64,000 bases of DNA from the NCBI GenBank assembly GCA_037176705.1, contig CM073885.1:215772290-215836289 (forward strand), in the 5' to 3' direction. Position numbers and translations under genes: made by a program. The notes below the pieces were generated by a model. The model had not been told where the DNA came from. It saw nothing but the letters and a program-made list of their open reading frames with translations, and did no database searches. The stretch comes from Molossus alvarezi (taxonomy: Eukaryota > Chordata > Mammalia > Chiroptera > Molossidae). Positions 10,385-21,419 of this stretch are shown piece by piece (the stretch's first letter is position 1; each line of letters opens with the position of its first letter).

Positions 10385-10580
10385 TCAGTAGGTATCTATG
10401 TGTCAGGCATTTAACTGGGTGCTGAGGACATTACAGAAGCAGAAACAGACATAGTTTCCTCCTCCATGGAGCACCCAGGCCAGGGAGCAGACAGATATTA
10501 ATCAAATAACAAGTCACTCAGTTAGTATTTATTGAGTATGCATTATGTTCCAGACACTGAGGATACTCCAGGAAGCTAAT
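10385..10580 (-). repeat. L2 LINE 3'-end fragments
   Basis: Two successive reverse-complement L2 ends. One reads 'gctcagtaggtatctatgtg', then 'ctgggtgctgaggacatta' and 'aacagacatagtttcctcc'. The second reads 'tatttattgagtatgcatta' then 'ccagacactgaggata'. Both are highly diverged. They could be one L2 with an internal duplication or two insertions. Confidence 0.6.
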
Positions 10581-10954
10581 CAAACATAAATCTTGTGAAC
10601 AAAAATACCAAATTATAACTCTAATGGGGGCTAGACCAAAAGATCTGCTCTGGACCATGGCAGTCTGTGGTCCACGTTTGGGATCGCTGGGGAAACTTGT
10701 TTGGAGATCAAGGGACAGAAGAGCTTCACCAGGTGGAAGGGGACACGAGCACATTCCCGGCATCGGGAGTAGCACGGACAGGGCCTGTGGGAGGGAACTG
10801 GGTGAGAATGAGGACGGATGGAGGCCATCTGAGGTAGGAGTGGAGAAAGGAGGCCTTGGTGGACTAGGTGAGGCTGGAGGGGCAGGCGGAGCTGGTCAGG
10901 AAAGGCGCGCTCATAGAAGTGAGAGGAGTCTGCTGGGTGTCTTCCTTGTTAGAA
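10581..10954. other. Unique GC-rich stretch
   Basis: Purine-rich, moderately GC-rich sequence. A 150-codon open frame (10624-11076) covers it but runs on into the MIR at 10955 and shows no domain, so I take it as chance. Confidence 0.5.
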
Positions 10955-11205
10955 AGACTAAGAGCGTGGATTCTGGAGCCAGACTTCCAGGCTGGATCCC
11001 TGCTCTCCCACGCATCAGCTTTGGGACCAGAAGCAAATTATTTCACCTCTCTGTGCCTCAGTTTCCTCATCTGTAAAATGTCGAATATGATGGTGCCTAC
11101 CTTATAAACTCGTCAGGAAAACTGAGTGAGTTTATGCACATGAAGAGTTTAGAACCACGTCAGGCACAGACGGTAAGTGCCGCATACATCAGACCTGTTA
11201 TCATC
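10955..11205 (+). repeat. MIR SINE (nearly full length)
   Basis: Plus-strand MIR in consensus order: 'gtggattctggagccagac', 'tttcacctctctgtgcctca', 'gtttcctcatctgtaaaat', 'gatggtgcctaccttata', then 'agaaccacgtcaggcacag'. It is the best preserved MIR in the window. Confidence 0.9.
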
Positions 11206-11874
11206 ACCCTACATGGAAGAGAGCAACACTCGTCACCAGATACTCCCCCGTCCGTGTGTGAATAGAAATCCACACTGATGATATCCAGAGGACATAAATG
11301 TTAGCGTCAAACAGAAAAAAACTAAAATGAACCGTAGGTCTCTTCAATGCCCATTGAGAGTGCGGAAAAGGCATTTTTCAAGAAAATCATCTTGGGGAAA
11401 TGCTCTTTCAAAGGTGAGGGAATTGAACCACCTTCTATTTTGCCCAGTGTGTATCTGAGATTTTTGGTGATGATTCGGGTGATGCACGGAACTGAGGGCA
11501 GAACTTACCTCAGATCCTTTCGTCGTTTCATCATTGATGGAACAGTGCAGCCAGAAGCGACCCTAGAGATCAACTAGTCATTTATTCTGATTTCATTGGC
11601 TGTTGGTTTCTACAGGAAGTGATCCCATTAGAAAAAAGAGCTGCCAGCTTAAGTCCTTAACAGACAAGTAATTCATTCACCGAGGTGCCTCTGTGAAAAT
11701 CATTAGTCATCTGCAGTTTCTCCTTTGGAAGGTGGTAATGCATTTTTGCTGAACTTAAAAAATTTTTTTCTTCTGAAAAATAAAAATAATAAGCAGCCTT
11801 ACTTTTCACCTATAGGTTTGGTGACATGGTGAGTCATCAGACCCTCCGTGTAGACAGCACTATGTTATTAAATA
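11206..11874. other. Mostly unique sequence
   Basis: Nothing firm. A 23-base piece near 11558-11580 ('gaccctagagatcaactagt') resembles the start of L3/CR1-type 3' ends but is too short to classify. Confidence 0.45.
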
Positions 11875-11972
11875 AACAAACTGTTATGGAAAGCTCACTA
11901 TGTATGGAGCCTTGTGATGGATTCTTTTATATGCTGCCCTGTCTGATCCTCACGGTGATTATGGGGAGTCCT
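11875..11972 (-). repeat. MIR/L2-type fragment
   Basis: 'gctcactatgtatggagcct', 'ttatatgctgccctgtctga' and 'tcctcacggtgattatggg' keep the order of the reverse-complement MIR core. Short and diverged. Confidence 0.5.
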
Positions 11973-14404
11973 GGGCAGGTCTTGGGCCGGTGGCCCTGGG
12001 ATTCCGTCTCGCCCTTCCTCTGCTCTGCTCTGTTTCAGGGCACTGATTCCTGCAGCTGTCTTTCCCAGCCTCTCCTGCCCACGAGTTCCTGGTTGGGTTT
12101 GGGCTTTGGCGGGCTCTGGTGGAGATGTGGGGTAGACAGAGGAGCCAGGGTATTTCCTCGCTCTCTCTCCCCCCTCCTCCTCTTTTTCTCCCTCTCTCTG
12201 GTTCTCTGCCTCCAGCTCACACGGGACGGGCAGAGCAGGGTTCAACTTCATCCCTAGGCTCCCATAGCATGGTTTCCTCTCTCAGCCTCCCCAGCCAGTG
12301 GATGGTAGCACTTCCTGCTCTTGTTCATCCTGAAATCACCCCACCATCTGCTGTTTGGCGTACAGTCCTATCACCTGTATAACCGGTTTCCTGCATTAAA
12401 TTCCCCCATGAAAAATAGCGATGTCATCCCTGTTTTCTTATGGAGGTGCTAACCCATAGAGTTCAGTCTACTTCTACCTGTTTTTGTTTTTTAATATATG
12501 TGGAAACTGAGGATCATACAGACTATATATCATAACATTAAGCTGTCAGCTTAATCAATATTATACATCTAACTGAATCAAATCAAAGTCCTTGCACTTC
12601 TGAGCTCACGTATCCTTTTTGTATTGTTATACTATGGTGCCTTGGTAACTCTCCGGGAAAGGGAAACCCGCCTTCTAGGGGTGATTCCTTTTGCTCATTA
12701 GTGTCATGATAGGTTTTAACACAGTCTTGTTTAGTTCAGTTGGATCGATAACTTACTGTAGGATGAGTTTGAGGATCAACATCTTGCATCTCTCCCGACA
12801 CAGAATTATTAGGACCCTCAGGCAGTAGATTAGAAAGATGTCCTTTCGTGTGTCCACTAAAGCTTGGTTCTTGGGAAATCTTGTGCAGATCCACGAAGCT
12901 ACCAAGTTCTGACCAGGTGATGAATTTCCCCTTGTTTCAGATTAAATAAAAAATTGAAATCTTTATTCCTCACTTTGAATTCACTCAGAAGCAGGATAGG
13001 GAGACGCTTAAATTATCATGAACTTCTACACAAGATCAAAGACTTTAGACTTTACCATAATTTTAGACTTAATTTTTAGATTCTTTTCATAGGAATAAAT
13101 CATAGGCTAAAATGTTTGTGGTCTGAAAGCACTGAAGGACTCTTAAGATAGCCTCGATTTCCTTGCAGCGACTCTTCTTATGAAGCAGTTGCCATTCAAA
13201 AAAGGACAATGAAATGCTAAGCCAGCAGTGAAGAAACAGCCTCTGAATTCTCTCCTGTTAAATAGTAAGAATAGATAGATGGGATCAAGTAGTAGGAAGT
13301 GTTAAGTCTAGATTAGTGTCTGTGTGTGTATATGTGTGTATGCAAGTGGGGTGCGATGCCAAGCTATCAAAGCAGTCAGTGATTTGACTATGTGTTTAAG
13401 TAAACAGGTAAAATTGTGTTGGTTGAACTTAGAGATGAGGAAGAGGGTCTGGATGGAGGGTACTATTATAATGTTATTATAGATTGTATATATAGCATAT
13501 AGTATATATATTACAACACTATTATGAAAAGTAACACAGACTTGAACTAAGTGACTTGGAAGTAGAAGCTGCAGGTGGATCTGGGAAATGATGTGGAGGT
13601 AGAACTGATAAGATTTACTCATTGGTTGGGGTAGGAGACGAGTGAGGAGAGAAAACAGGAGAAGGATTCCATCTGGAGTCTTCATGACTTTCTTTTCTTT
13701 TTTTCACGTAATGTCCAACCCAAATAACTTTTCACCCTTTTGTGAAACGTTCATATGACTACGGGAAACTGTTTGCCAGCTAGCCTTTGGTGAGGACAGA
13801 GGAATGCGCACGGTGGCTTAGCACAGCCCCCCTCGTCCCTCGGAGGCAGAAAGGGAGCAACTAGGAGACTGCGAAGCGTCTGTGCTGCTGGCCCCAGACG
13901 GAGACCACGGCGGGTGAAGGACAAGGGCGCCTTCCATGGACTCATCACACAGGGAGTGACTGCCAGTCCCTGGGCTTCGCAGTGTGTAGAGCTCTAGAAC
14001 ATCCTTGTAAGGTGAGAATTGTGCACAGGGTCAGGCAAGGGTTGAGGTAATTACTACCTCAGCTTCACCTGCGGTCAGAAGCAAGCCATGAAGGTTCTGA
14101 AACCTGGCGAGGGCCTCCACTCCACTCAGGCCGGTCTCCGCACTGCTCTGAGGGGAGGGGACACCTTCCCTCACCTTTGTGTCCCTGTGCTGGCTGGTCC
14201 TCTTACCTGCGCGACTTGTTCCTCATTGCCTTTGCGTCCTTCCCATCGCCAGGGCCTGAGTGCCTCCTGCTGCCCACCCCAGTGATGTGTTTTCCTTTAA
14301 ACTATTACAGCATGCTTATTTTTATTTTGTACTTCACGATATAGTGCATTTTGTGACCCTTGAATTTCTCCAGTCATGTTAGTCTTATCTTTCCAAGCAC
14401 GTCA
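11973..14404. other. Unique sequence, no gene seen
   Basis: About 2.4 kb. It contains a pyrimidine-rich tract (12158-12207), a short TG/TA-rich stretch (13316-13342), an AT-rich palindromic patch (13484-13515) and a CpG-enriched segment (about 13800-13930). Open frames near 11826-12382 and 13308-13685 show no recognisable domain. A lone 'gtggaaactgaggatca' near 12500 may be a MIR scrap. Confidence 0.45.
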
Positions 14405-14480
14405 CAGATCCCTGAGGGAAGAACTATGTCTTATTCTTTCTCATCCTCCACAGCACCTTGGAAGGGGTGAATCCTTCATG
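14405..14480 (+). repeat. L2 LINE 3'-end fragment
   Basis: 'ccctgagggaagaactatgt', 'cttattctttctcatcctcc', 'acagcaccttgga' and 'tcatgaacgatt' parallel the plus-strand L2 end (…gagggcagggactgtgtct…ccagcacctagc…tgaatgaa). Confidence 0.5.
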
Positions 14481-14884
14481 AACGATTTAGTATAAAAAAT
14501 GTGCTCCCACCTTCTCTGAGCCCCCCTATTTCCTTAGTTACCTCTCTGCTTCCTTCTTCAGCTGGTGGGCTGCCGCCATGCCTATGAACACACAGTGCAA
14601 ATTCTGGACCTGAGATATTTCTTCCAAGCAGAGACAGAGAGAGTCCCACATGCAGTGGTGCAGAGGGAGGAAGGCAGAAAGAAAAATGTGCTTAGAAACA
14701 AACACAGCTTGTCCTTGAACCTGGGAGAACTTGTTTGCTGGAAGTTACCAAAACATAAAGCTGCTTGAACAATTATCAGTCCATCTTCAGACTCTGGTAT
14801 GTCTTAAAACAGCAGTCCAGTTGCAAATGACGTGAGCCAAGAAATTCTTGGTGCAACATTTGGGTAAACAGGGTTTTCTGCTTT
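14481..14884. other. Unique sequence, nothing recognised
   Basis: A 67-codon open frame (14565-14768) is present without a recognisable domain. No repeat was identified. Confidence 0.5.
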
Positions 14885-14897
14885 AAGAACATTAACT
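14885..14897. repeat. Target-site duplication, left copy (imperfect)
   Basis: AAGAACATTAACT pairs with AAGAACACTAGCT at 15136-15148 (two mismatches), bracketing the Ves SINE. Confidence 0.75.
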
Positions 14898-15135
14898 TTT
14901 TTTTTTTTATCCTCACCTGAGGACATTTTTCAATATTTTGTTCAGATAGAATGAGACAGAGAGAGAGAAAGAAACATCGACATGAAAGGGACACATCGAG
15001 TGGCTGCCACCCACACGACCCAAGCAGGGCCGGGGACAAACTACAACCAAGGCACATGCCCTTAGCGGGAACCGAACCTGGGTCTCTCTGGACCACAGGC
15101 CGACGCTCTAACCACTGAGCAAAATCGACCAGGGC
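14898..15135 (-). mobile_element. Ves SINE (full length, minus strand)
   Basis: Reverse-complement Ves: a T-run, 'atcctcacctgaggacattt', a short (GA)n block, 'atcgagtggctgccaccca', box B complement 'gggaaccgaacctgggtc', box A complement region 'ccactgagcaaaatc' and the head complement 'gaccagggc'. It is flanked by an imperfect 13-bp duplication. The changed box A region suggests it is no longer a good polymerase III template. Confidence 0.93.
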
Positions 15136-15334
15136 AAGAACACTAGCTTCTTTATCAGTACAAGATACCAGCAGGTCATGTTTCAGTAACTACTATTTAT
15201 CCATCTAGGAATACTATGGTCACACATCTATGTGTTGAATTTCCCCCCACGTAGATACACATGCATAAATTTATTCTAACTTTCACTAAAAATGAATACA
15301 CTGAGATCCAGGGAGTTTAAGTAATTAAACATCA

Positions 15335-15560
15335 GTAAGTTGCCTCCTCCAGGAAGCCTTCCTTGCACCTTTAGGATGGGTTAAGCTATCTTTATCTTAT
15401 CCCCTTCATATTATTTTTATATTATATATATATATAATATAAATATCTGTTTAATATAATAATAATATCATATAATAATCTGTTTTATATCTCTTTCCTC
15501 TCCCTCTATTAGATTGCAGCCTCCTTGAAAACCAAGTTCAGTTTCTAAGTCCAGTTCTTT
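15335..15560 (+). repeat. L2 LINE 3' fragment with AT-rich interior
   Basis: 'tcctccaggaagccttcctt' and, downstream, 'attagattgcagcctcctt' are L2 3'-end blocks in plus orientation. Between them lies an AT-rich, TA-repeat-containing patch (about 15405-15490) that has probably expanded within the element. Confidence 0.5.
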
Positions 15561-16229
15561 TTTTCCCTGTTACATTTACACTACCATTTTAACGCATGTC
15601 ATAGACCTTGGACTTTTTAAACATGGAGTGCCCTTTAGTTACTGAGAATAATTACTAGCTTTATTACATGGTCAAGGTTACTCGGCGTGTCCTCCTTCCC
15701 TTTGGGAAGGAAGTATTTAGAACGTTTTTTTTTTCTTATGAGACACCCACCCCACTGCATTTTGGTGGCTGAGGAGGCTCTGTTTCTGGAATTTAACATC
15801 AAAGGAAGGTAGCTGATAGTTATAATTGCTCCCTGGCAGAAAGGTTGCCACGGACACTAGAGAACATTCACGGTCAGTTTTTTAGAACCGCGGCTAATGG
15901 GACAAATCACTGAGCCATGGAGCTCTCTCCAGTTGAAAGAGAATAAAGAGACGCGGAGGGGGAAGCAGGTCATGGGCTCTGCCCTGGGGTTCATGGCAAG
16001 GAGAAAGCAGGCAGCTGTGACTCACTGGGTCAGCTGTGGGTGGCATTGGACTCAGCTGTCACAGTGGGGCTGACATCAGCAGCACATGATTGACATCAGG
16101 GCAAAGACAGCACCAGCCACCCAGGAGCACGTGGTGGGGACAACCACGGTTTGAATCCTGTAGATGAAACTCTTCTGTTGGGGGACGCCAGGTAGCAGCA
16201 GAGAGCCCTCTCTTGCTGTCTAAAGTCTC
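15561..16229. other. Unique sequence with a motif cluster
   Basis: No repeat is recognised. The segment 16012-16098 carries a dense set of transcription-factor-like motifs (separate entry). Confidence 0.45.
16012..16098. promoter_or_regulatory. E-box / AP-1 / CRE-like motif cluster
   Basis: Within 87 bp are three CAGCTG E-boxes (16012-16017, 16031-16036, 16053-16058), one AP-1 heptamer TGACTCA (16018-16024) and two TGACATCA CRE-like octamers (16071-16078, 16091-16098). Such clustering is typical of enhancers. It is a sequence pattern only; no gene is in sight and chance is possible. Confidence 0.35.
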
Positions 16230-16375
16230 ACGAGGCTCAGGCGACTTGGAGAACTTATCTAGGAGGTGCTATGACTTAGTTTAGATCACACAGAGCATTG
16301 GAGGCCAGACCGGGGCTAACAATGGGGTGTTCAGACTCCCAGGCTAGTGCTCTCTGCATGGACCACACTGAAAGG
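16230..16375 (-). repeat. MIR SINE fragment
   Basis: 'gaggctcaggcgacttggag', 'tttagatcacacagagcatt', 'gaggccagaccggggctaac' and 'cagactcccaggctagtgct' follow reverse-complement MIR order (5' half of MIR). Confidence 0.65.
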
Positions 16376-16774
16376 GAGACGTTAGTAGATTTTCAAGAAG
16401 TTGTGAAATCAGGTTAGGAACCAACTGACCCTTGGACAGCTTCCTTCTTTAAAGCACAAAAGTTCTTTCGGGTGTTGGGTGGCTGCAGTGATTTGACACA
16501 GCAGCTTGTCCTTATTTCCTGGGGGTGATTCTTGCAGATTAAGCCAGAGAAATATTGCCATTGTTCAGTCATCATGGTGCTGATCTTCACTGATGTATAA
16601 GAAGTAGCCACAGTGCTGCTTGCAAGAAAGATTTCAGTGGGTCCCCTCCGGTGCAGGCAACCGGGTGCTTTTCAAACAGGAAGTAGTAGTGCAGACTTAA
16701 AACTGTAACAATCTTTAACATAATTTTAAAAGATGACAAACAGCTTGACTTTACTAAAAACTTCAATTATCACA
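16376..16774. other. Unique sequence, nothing recognised
   Basis: No repeat or gene signature seen. Confidence 0.5.
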
Positions 16775-16930
16775 AATGTTTTGATGAAGTCTATCTCATT
16801 TGATCTTCACAGCCATCTCTCCATAACGTAGTAGGCAGTAGGAGACACTCATTTTGCAGAAGCGTCTGAAACCAGAGAGGTTTGGCAAGTTGCCCAAGAT
16901 CACACAGTTAGAAACAGGACAGGAATTTTG
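16775..16930 (-). repeat. MIR SINE fragment
   Basis: 'tatctcatttgatcttcaca', 'cattttgcagaagcgtctga', 'aagttgcccaagatcacaca' and 'gttagaaacaggacagga' are in reverse-complement MIR order. Confidence 0.8.
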
Positions 16931-17439
16931 GTTCTTATCTAGTGTTTTTGTGTAGTAAAGTTCACAATACCTTATCTGAAATTCTGAAATCCAAACACAC
17001 CAAACAAAATAACCTGAGTCTATTTTTTCTTTCCTAATTCGTTTGGTGGCAAAATGTTACCTTCCCCAAAGTACTGTGGCGACAAAGCCTGGCTTGAGGT
17101 GACGTGAAGCTCTTTCTTGTTCTCTTTAGGGAGAATATTCATGTGTTTTAGTGCAGAAATTTTACTGTGTTCAGTTACAAGATGCTGCCTGAAACCGGTT
17201 TATGATATTTATTGTTATAAGCTGTACTGTCTTTATAAAGTCCAAGAAAAATTCTGATTTCAAAATCACATCTGAACAGGAGGGTTCTGCATCGTTGTAA
17301 CCTTGAGGCAGACTGCCTGTGCCCTCTAACAGTCAGGATATGAAGCCTTGACGCTAACCACATATTCTGGTTACCTGTCAATAGAGGTGCCATGTATGTA
17401 TTGCTGATGTTGAGCGATTTAGACTATAATGAAATACAC
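16931..17439. other. Unique sequence, nothing recognised
   Basis: No repeat recognised. A 72-codon minus-strand frame (17175-17393) has no known domain. Confidence 0.5.
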
Positions 17440-17540
17440 TTAATATCAACTCAGCAGTTGTGAGGGTTAAATCAGACAATTCAGATAAGTCATTTGGCAG
17501 AGTGTCTGGTTCATGACACACATTGCATACCGAGAGTGTT
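17440..17540 (+). repeat. MIR 3' half
   Basis: 'ttgtgagggttaaatcagac', 'gcagagtgtctggttcatga' and 'cacattgcat' match the plus-strand MIR 3' half (…gttgtgaggattaaatgag…gtgcctggcaca…). The Ves SINE next to it landed close to its end. Confidence 0.65.
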
Positions 17541-17557
17541 GGCTGTTATCTTTCTTT

Positions 17558-17781
17558 AAAAAAAATTTTTTTTCTTTATTGATTTTAGAGAGAGAAAGGG
17601 AGAGGGAGAGAGATAGAAACATGGATGACAGAGAACATCAATTGGCTGCCTCCTGCATGCCCCGCACTGGGGATCAAGCCCACAACCCAGTCATTCGCCC
17701 TGCCCGGGAATCAAACCAGTGACCTCTTGGTGCATGGGTCTACACTCATGCACCACACCACTGAGCCACACCAGCTCGGCA
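17558..17781 (-). mobile_element. Ves SINE, short subfamily (minus strand)
   Basis: Reverse-complement Ves of the variant lacking the 'ccggccctggttggtcgtgc' insert: 'ctttattgattttagaga', (GA)n, 'atcaattggctgcctcctgc', 'cactggggatcaagccc', 'gggaatcaaaccagtgacc', 'ccactgagccacaccagctc'. The imperfect target duplication GGCTGTTATCTTTCT / GGCTATTACCTTTCT (17541-17555 and 17782-17796) has two mismatches. Confidence 0.93.
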
Positions 17782-17796
17782 GGCTATTACCTTTCT

Positions 17797-17945
17797 CAAT
17801 TAGCTTTGTATCTCCATGTTACGGAGGAAACAGTGACAGACTGAAAGGTCAAGTAACTTGCTCAAGGTCACATGGCTAGTAATGGCTAGTAAGTGGCACC
17901 ACCAGGACTGGACACCCAGACTGTCTCTTCTGCCCAAAGCATATG
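17797..17945 (-). repeat. MIR SINE fragment
   Basis: 'tccatgttacggaggaaaca', 'aggtcaagtaacttgctcaa', 'ggtcacatggctagtaa' and 'cacccagactgtctcttctg' follow reverse-complement MIR. The 'atggctagta' block is duplicated (17871-17891), a small local slippage. Confidence 0.8.
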
Positions 17946-18396
17946 AATAACCATGAGGGTAGAAATAATTCTTGGATCTTCCAGGCTGTCTTTAGAAATC
18001 TTTCCACATCATCATCGTGAAAATAAAGTATGGAATCATAGGACTGTCGTATGTGGAAGCGCTGCTTAATAGTTTGCTGGTTAAGTCAGGTTTTGTTGTG
18101 GAGAGAGAAAGGGGGGCGGGAGAGGGAGAAGGGGTGGGAGAGAGGGGAGGGATGACTTTATGGATTGGCAGACCTTTATTCCAGAGAATTATTATAAGTA
18201 TATTATAAGCATAGTAACTCCCTTGGATGAATTGAATGAGATCTTTCTGGGAATTAGAGCAAAGAAAAGACACTCCTTCCCAGGGCTATCCCCCAAATTC
18301 TGTGCATCAGGCCAATGAAACTTATAGTTTGGCAGGAAAATAATCATGACTTGTGTTGTCACTTCTATAATAAGAAGTCACTCCACTCCCATCCTA

Positions 18397-18413
18397 CCCC
18401 CCCCCCCCCCCCC
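18397..18413 (+). repeat. Poly-C run (17)
   Basis: Seventeen uninterrupted C. Long G/C homopolymers are rare and unstable; length may vary between alleles or by sequencing error. Confidence 0.85.
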
Positions 18414-18894
18414 AGTGGCTTCTCCTACGATTTCCTTACTTTGAATGCAGGGCTTTTCTTTTTCAAACCGCACTTTGGAGGTGAGTGCCCGCTGGGCAGT
18501 GGGGAAGGTGAGGGGCTGGGAGAGGGCGGAAGCGTGAGGTGCAGGCCCAGGCAATGAGGGGAGAGCAATGCTGACCTTCCCATCCCCAGCTCCCTTCCTG
18601 CCACAGCTCACATCCGGGTGGTGAGAGGAGCTCTCCACGCCTGTGCCTGTGGTCTGTCAGGACAGGCTGCCGGGGAAAGTGAGCCCTGGGCCACTAAACC
18701 GAGGAGAGACCTGTCCCATTGTGCTGGCAGCTGCTCCGACTCCGTGTGCTGTGCAGCAGCGGCACATGTCTCGCCTTATTTGCTGTTTGGGACTCGCACT
18801 GAAAGGTGCCCCTCCCCCAGCCTCCTTGACATTTGTCCAGAGATTAATTGGGCTAATCCCCTTCTTGGAAGAATGGGTTGGAGAGCGAGTTTCT

Positions 18895-18913
18895 GGGGGG
18901 GGGGGGGGGGGGG
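18895..18913 (+). repeat. Poly-G run (19)
   Basis: Nineteen uninterrupted G, in a locally GC-rich unique segment. Capable of quadruplex formation on its own. Confidence 0.85.
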
Positions 18914-19414
18914 TGAGGAGGCAGGCCGCCGGGACTGCAGAGCCCAGCATTAATGAAGGCGCTGGGGCTGGCTGGAGCCTTTGAAGGAAGAAATTTCTCT
19001 GCTGTTCCTGGACGAGGCTGACAGGTGGGCAGGGAGACTGCAGCTCTTCTGTTCTGCCCGGCGTTGCCAGAAGGTCTGTGCACACCAGCAGCAACGGTGC
19101 TGACAGCTCCAGCTGTCACTCAGGGAGGAAGTGCTCCCCGCACACCTTGGCCTGCGGGCAGAAGGGGAGAGGCGAGGACGGCCTTCCGACCTGGAAACAC
19201 ACACAGGGCTTGGGGACTTGTCTGGGATACTTACAAAAGTACTTTTAAATTTTGTTTTGAATCAGGAGTTCAAAATAAACATTATTTATTATTTGAGATT
19301 TGGGGTCAGAGGGAAGGCAGGGGACTAGGGACAGTTGCTTTCTTATACTCTGTGCAACTGTCCCTGTTTGGAGGGAGGGGAGGGCCACCAAGCTCTTCAC
19401 CTTATTGTCTAATA

Positions 19415-19530
19415 ATAAGAGCTAGCAGTTACTGGGAGCTTATGTGCCAAGGCACTGTTTCAAACATTTTACATCTATTAATTAGTTTATTGTTCTTAAC
19501 AACCTACATGAAGGAGGTGCTAAAACTGTC
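19415..19530 (-). repeat. MIR SINE fragment
   Basis: 'gcttatgtgccaaggcactg', 'acattttacatctattaatt' and 'cttaacaacctacatgaagg' keep the order of the reverse-complement MIR 3' half. Confidence 0.6.
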
Positions 19531-20434
19531 TGCATTGGACCGCATCGGTCGCCTCCCCAGCATCATTTGTAAATGTGGCACCAAGACTCCACTGCCCACT
19601 GCTCCGTTCTCGGTCCCACCCTCTTAACCAGGGCACAGGGCGGCATTGCTGTCAGAGAAAAGGGAACACGCATTTAGCCTGGGCCAGTTCCAGGTTAGAA
19701 CATGACTTCAGCGAGATTGAACAGTTAATTGAGGATAATGCATCCCAGGAGAACTAAGGATAAAGAGCCATGGAAATACTTAGAGGTCCCTGGAAACCTC
19801 TGAAAGCTATGTGCTTAATTGTACCACTGGTGGAAAATTCCCTCCAGCAAACAGGATTCGGAGCGCGCTGTGTCTCCGTAAATTACTGCAGACCCTGGCA
19901 TGAGGAATATGAAAGCATTGGTGGCCAATCAAATGCACCTACAGGAAGCGAGTTCCTCAAGTGGAATTTATACCGATGCCCATTACAAAAACTGTTAATA
20001 ATGAGCAATTTTAAAAATGTCATTGCAAGGTGAAAAGAAATGTGCAAAGGTATGACTATGTGCTTATTTTGATCAGAGGTATGATAACTAGGTCACGGAA
20101 TCTGCTTTGGGGAAACAGAAAGGAGAGATAATGTCAGAACAACGGTTAGGAAATTTTGGGCATGTCTTTGTGATTTTTGAGCAGGACAAGCAACCTTGGA
20201 CTTAGGAGCACCTGACTCACCTTGGTTTCTCCCTTCTGGGTAACCACGGTCCACCCGGCAGGAAGCACACACCGCCTGCATTCTTCCGGCCCCGTCTTGT
20301 TCTGGTGCGGGGATTTGTTTCCTAACCCTCCCGTTAGGACAGATTCTCAGGTGGGAAAAAGAAGAGAAGGGAAAGGTGGTGTAGAGTCACCTCGTATTTG
20401 ATCTTGGAAACCAAGCTGAGAAGGAAGACTGCCT
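19531..20434. other. Unique sequence, nothing recognised
   Basis: No dispersed repeat is recognised. The stretch 19770-20033 has an 87-codon open frame without known domain. Confidence 0.45.
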
Positions 20435-20545
20435 TCACTGGATGACAAGGAAACTCAAGGGGGATGCAGTTGCTAACTGAAGATCACGCAGTGAGTAAGT
20501 GGTCAAGCTGGGTTTGTGCACAGGCTGTGACGTCCAGAGTGGTGC
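20435..20545 (-). repeat. MIR SINE fragment
   Basis: 'gatgacaaggaaactcaagg', 'ctgaagatcacgcagtgagt' and 'aagtggtcaagctgggttt' are reverse-complement MIR blocks; the rest has decayed. Confidence 0.65.
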
Positions 20546-21419
20546 CTCCCTCGCCGCGTCCACTCCTCCTCGCCAGCATGTCTCCAGCCCCAGGTGGTAA
20601 AGATGTCGAAGTAGGGAAGGGAAACAGCATCCCTCCACCTTGGTGCCAGCCCCCTTCCCTCCTCCGCTTTGCTGCCAGACTACTTTGCCAACCCAATCAG
20701 TGTTCTTGCTCCAGACAGAGCTGGGGGAAAGGGATAAAGGTAGGCTTCCTTTCTTCTTCCCAGCTTCGCGCCTTTCTCCCTGTTCAGCCACAAACCCCCT
20801 CACCTCCTCACCCTGCTCTCATCCCATGCAGGTCCTCCCTGCTCGCTTGGACCTGAGAACATTTACACCACTGTTGACTCCTTCACCTAGAAAATGACTT
20901 CGGTCATCTTCACGAAACTTCGGCCTGACAGATCTGAGGAGTAAATCTTCCCGTGTGCTCAGGAAAGTGTTTTTCAATATCCATCACCAGTACAGTTACC
21001 ATACCCAGAAAAGACTGATGCGGGAGTTTGTCAGCAGAGAACCTGTCCCAAACCAGATTTCCCTAAACGACTGGAACAGGCTCCTTTTTACAAGCTGGGG
21101 AATCACTAGCGAAATCTCCTCTATATAGGGAGTCTTCAGTTTCTAGGAAAATGCTCAGTGGTTTTCAAGTGGTACTACTGTCTGCATGAAGATCAATCTA
21201 TTCATTACATACGATAATGCCACCTATATTCATCTGACTGTGCTTTAACTTGGGCAGGTTTTCCTTCTTGGTACTGCTATGGTGCTTTGGATGCCTGCAC
21301 CATAGTCATTCACTTGCTTTTGCATCAGACTTGTGAACTCCTTGGTTGCACAGACCATGTTTTAACTGAATTTGAATCTTAGCATAACAACCTTCCACTC
21401 TTACCCCGTTCAGTCCATT
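20546..21419. other. Unique sequence, nothing recognised
   Basis: Pyrimidine-rich around 20740-20850, with overlapping open frames on both strands (20435-20897) and no recognised domain. A short L2-like scrap may lie near 21340. Confidence 0.45.

Larger units (their letters stand above)
17946..19414. other. Unique sequence with long homopolymer and purine tracts
   Basis: Contains a purine-only tract (about 18101-18153), a run of 17 C (18397-18413) and a run of 19 G (18895-18913). The segment 18470-19210 is relatively GC-rich. Many overlapping open frames occur on both strands (for example 18657-19094 minus, 19025-19627 plus), but none shows a domain. The 200-codon frame runs into the MIR at 19415, so I call no gene. 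Confidence 0.5.

Noticed and set aside
18414..18483. Exon-like segment: C-rich tract, CAG, then GGAG|GTGAGT
   Set aside because: The C-run is a homopolymer rather than a polypyrimidine tract, the putative exon has no coding evidence, and single donor/acceptor matches are common by chance.
19025..19627. 200-codon plus-strand open frame, the longest in the window
   Set aside because: It runs from a GC-rich segment straight into a reverse-complement MIR, has no domain, and overlapping frames of similar length exist on the other strand.
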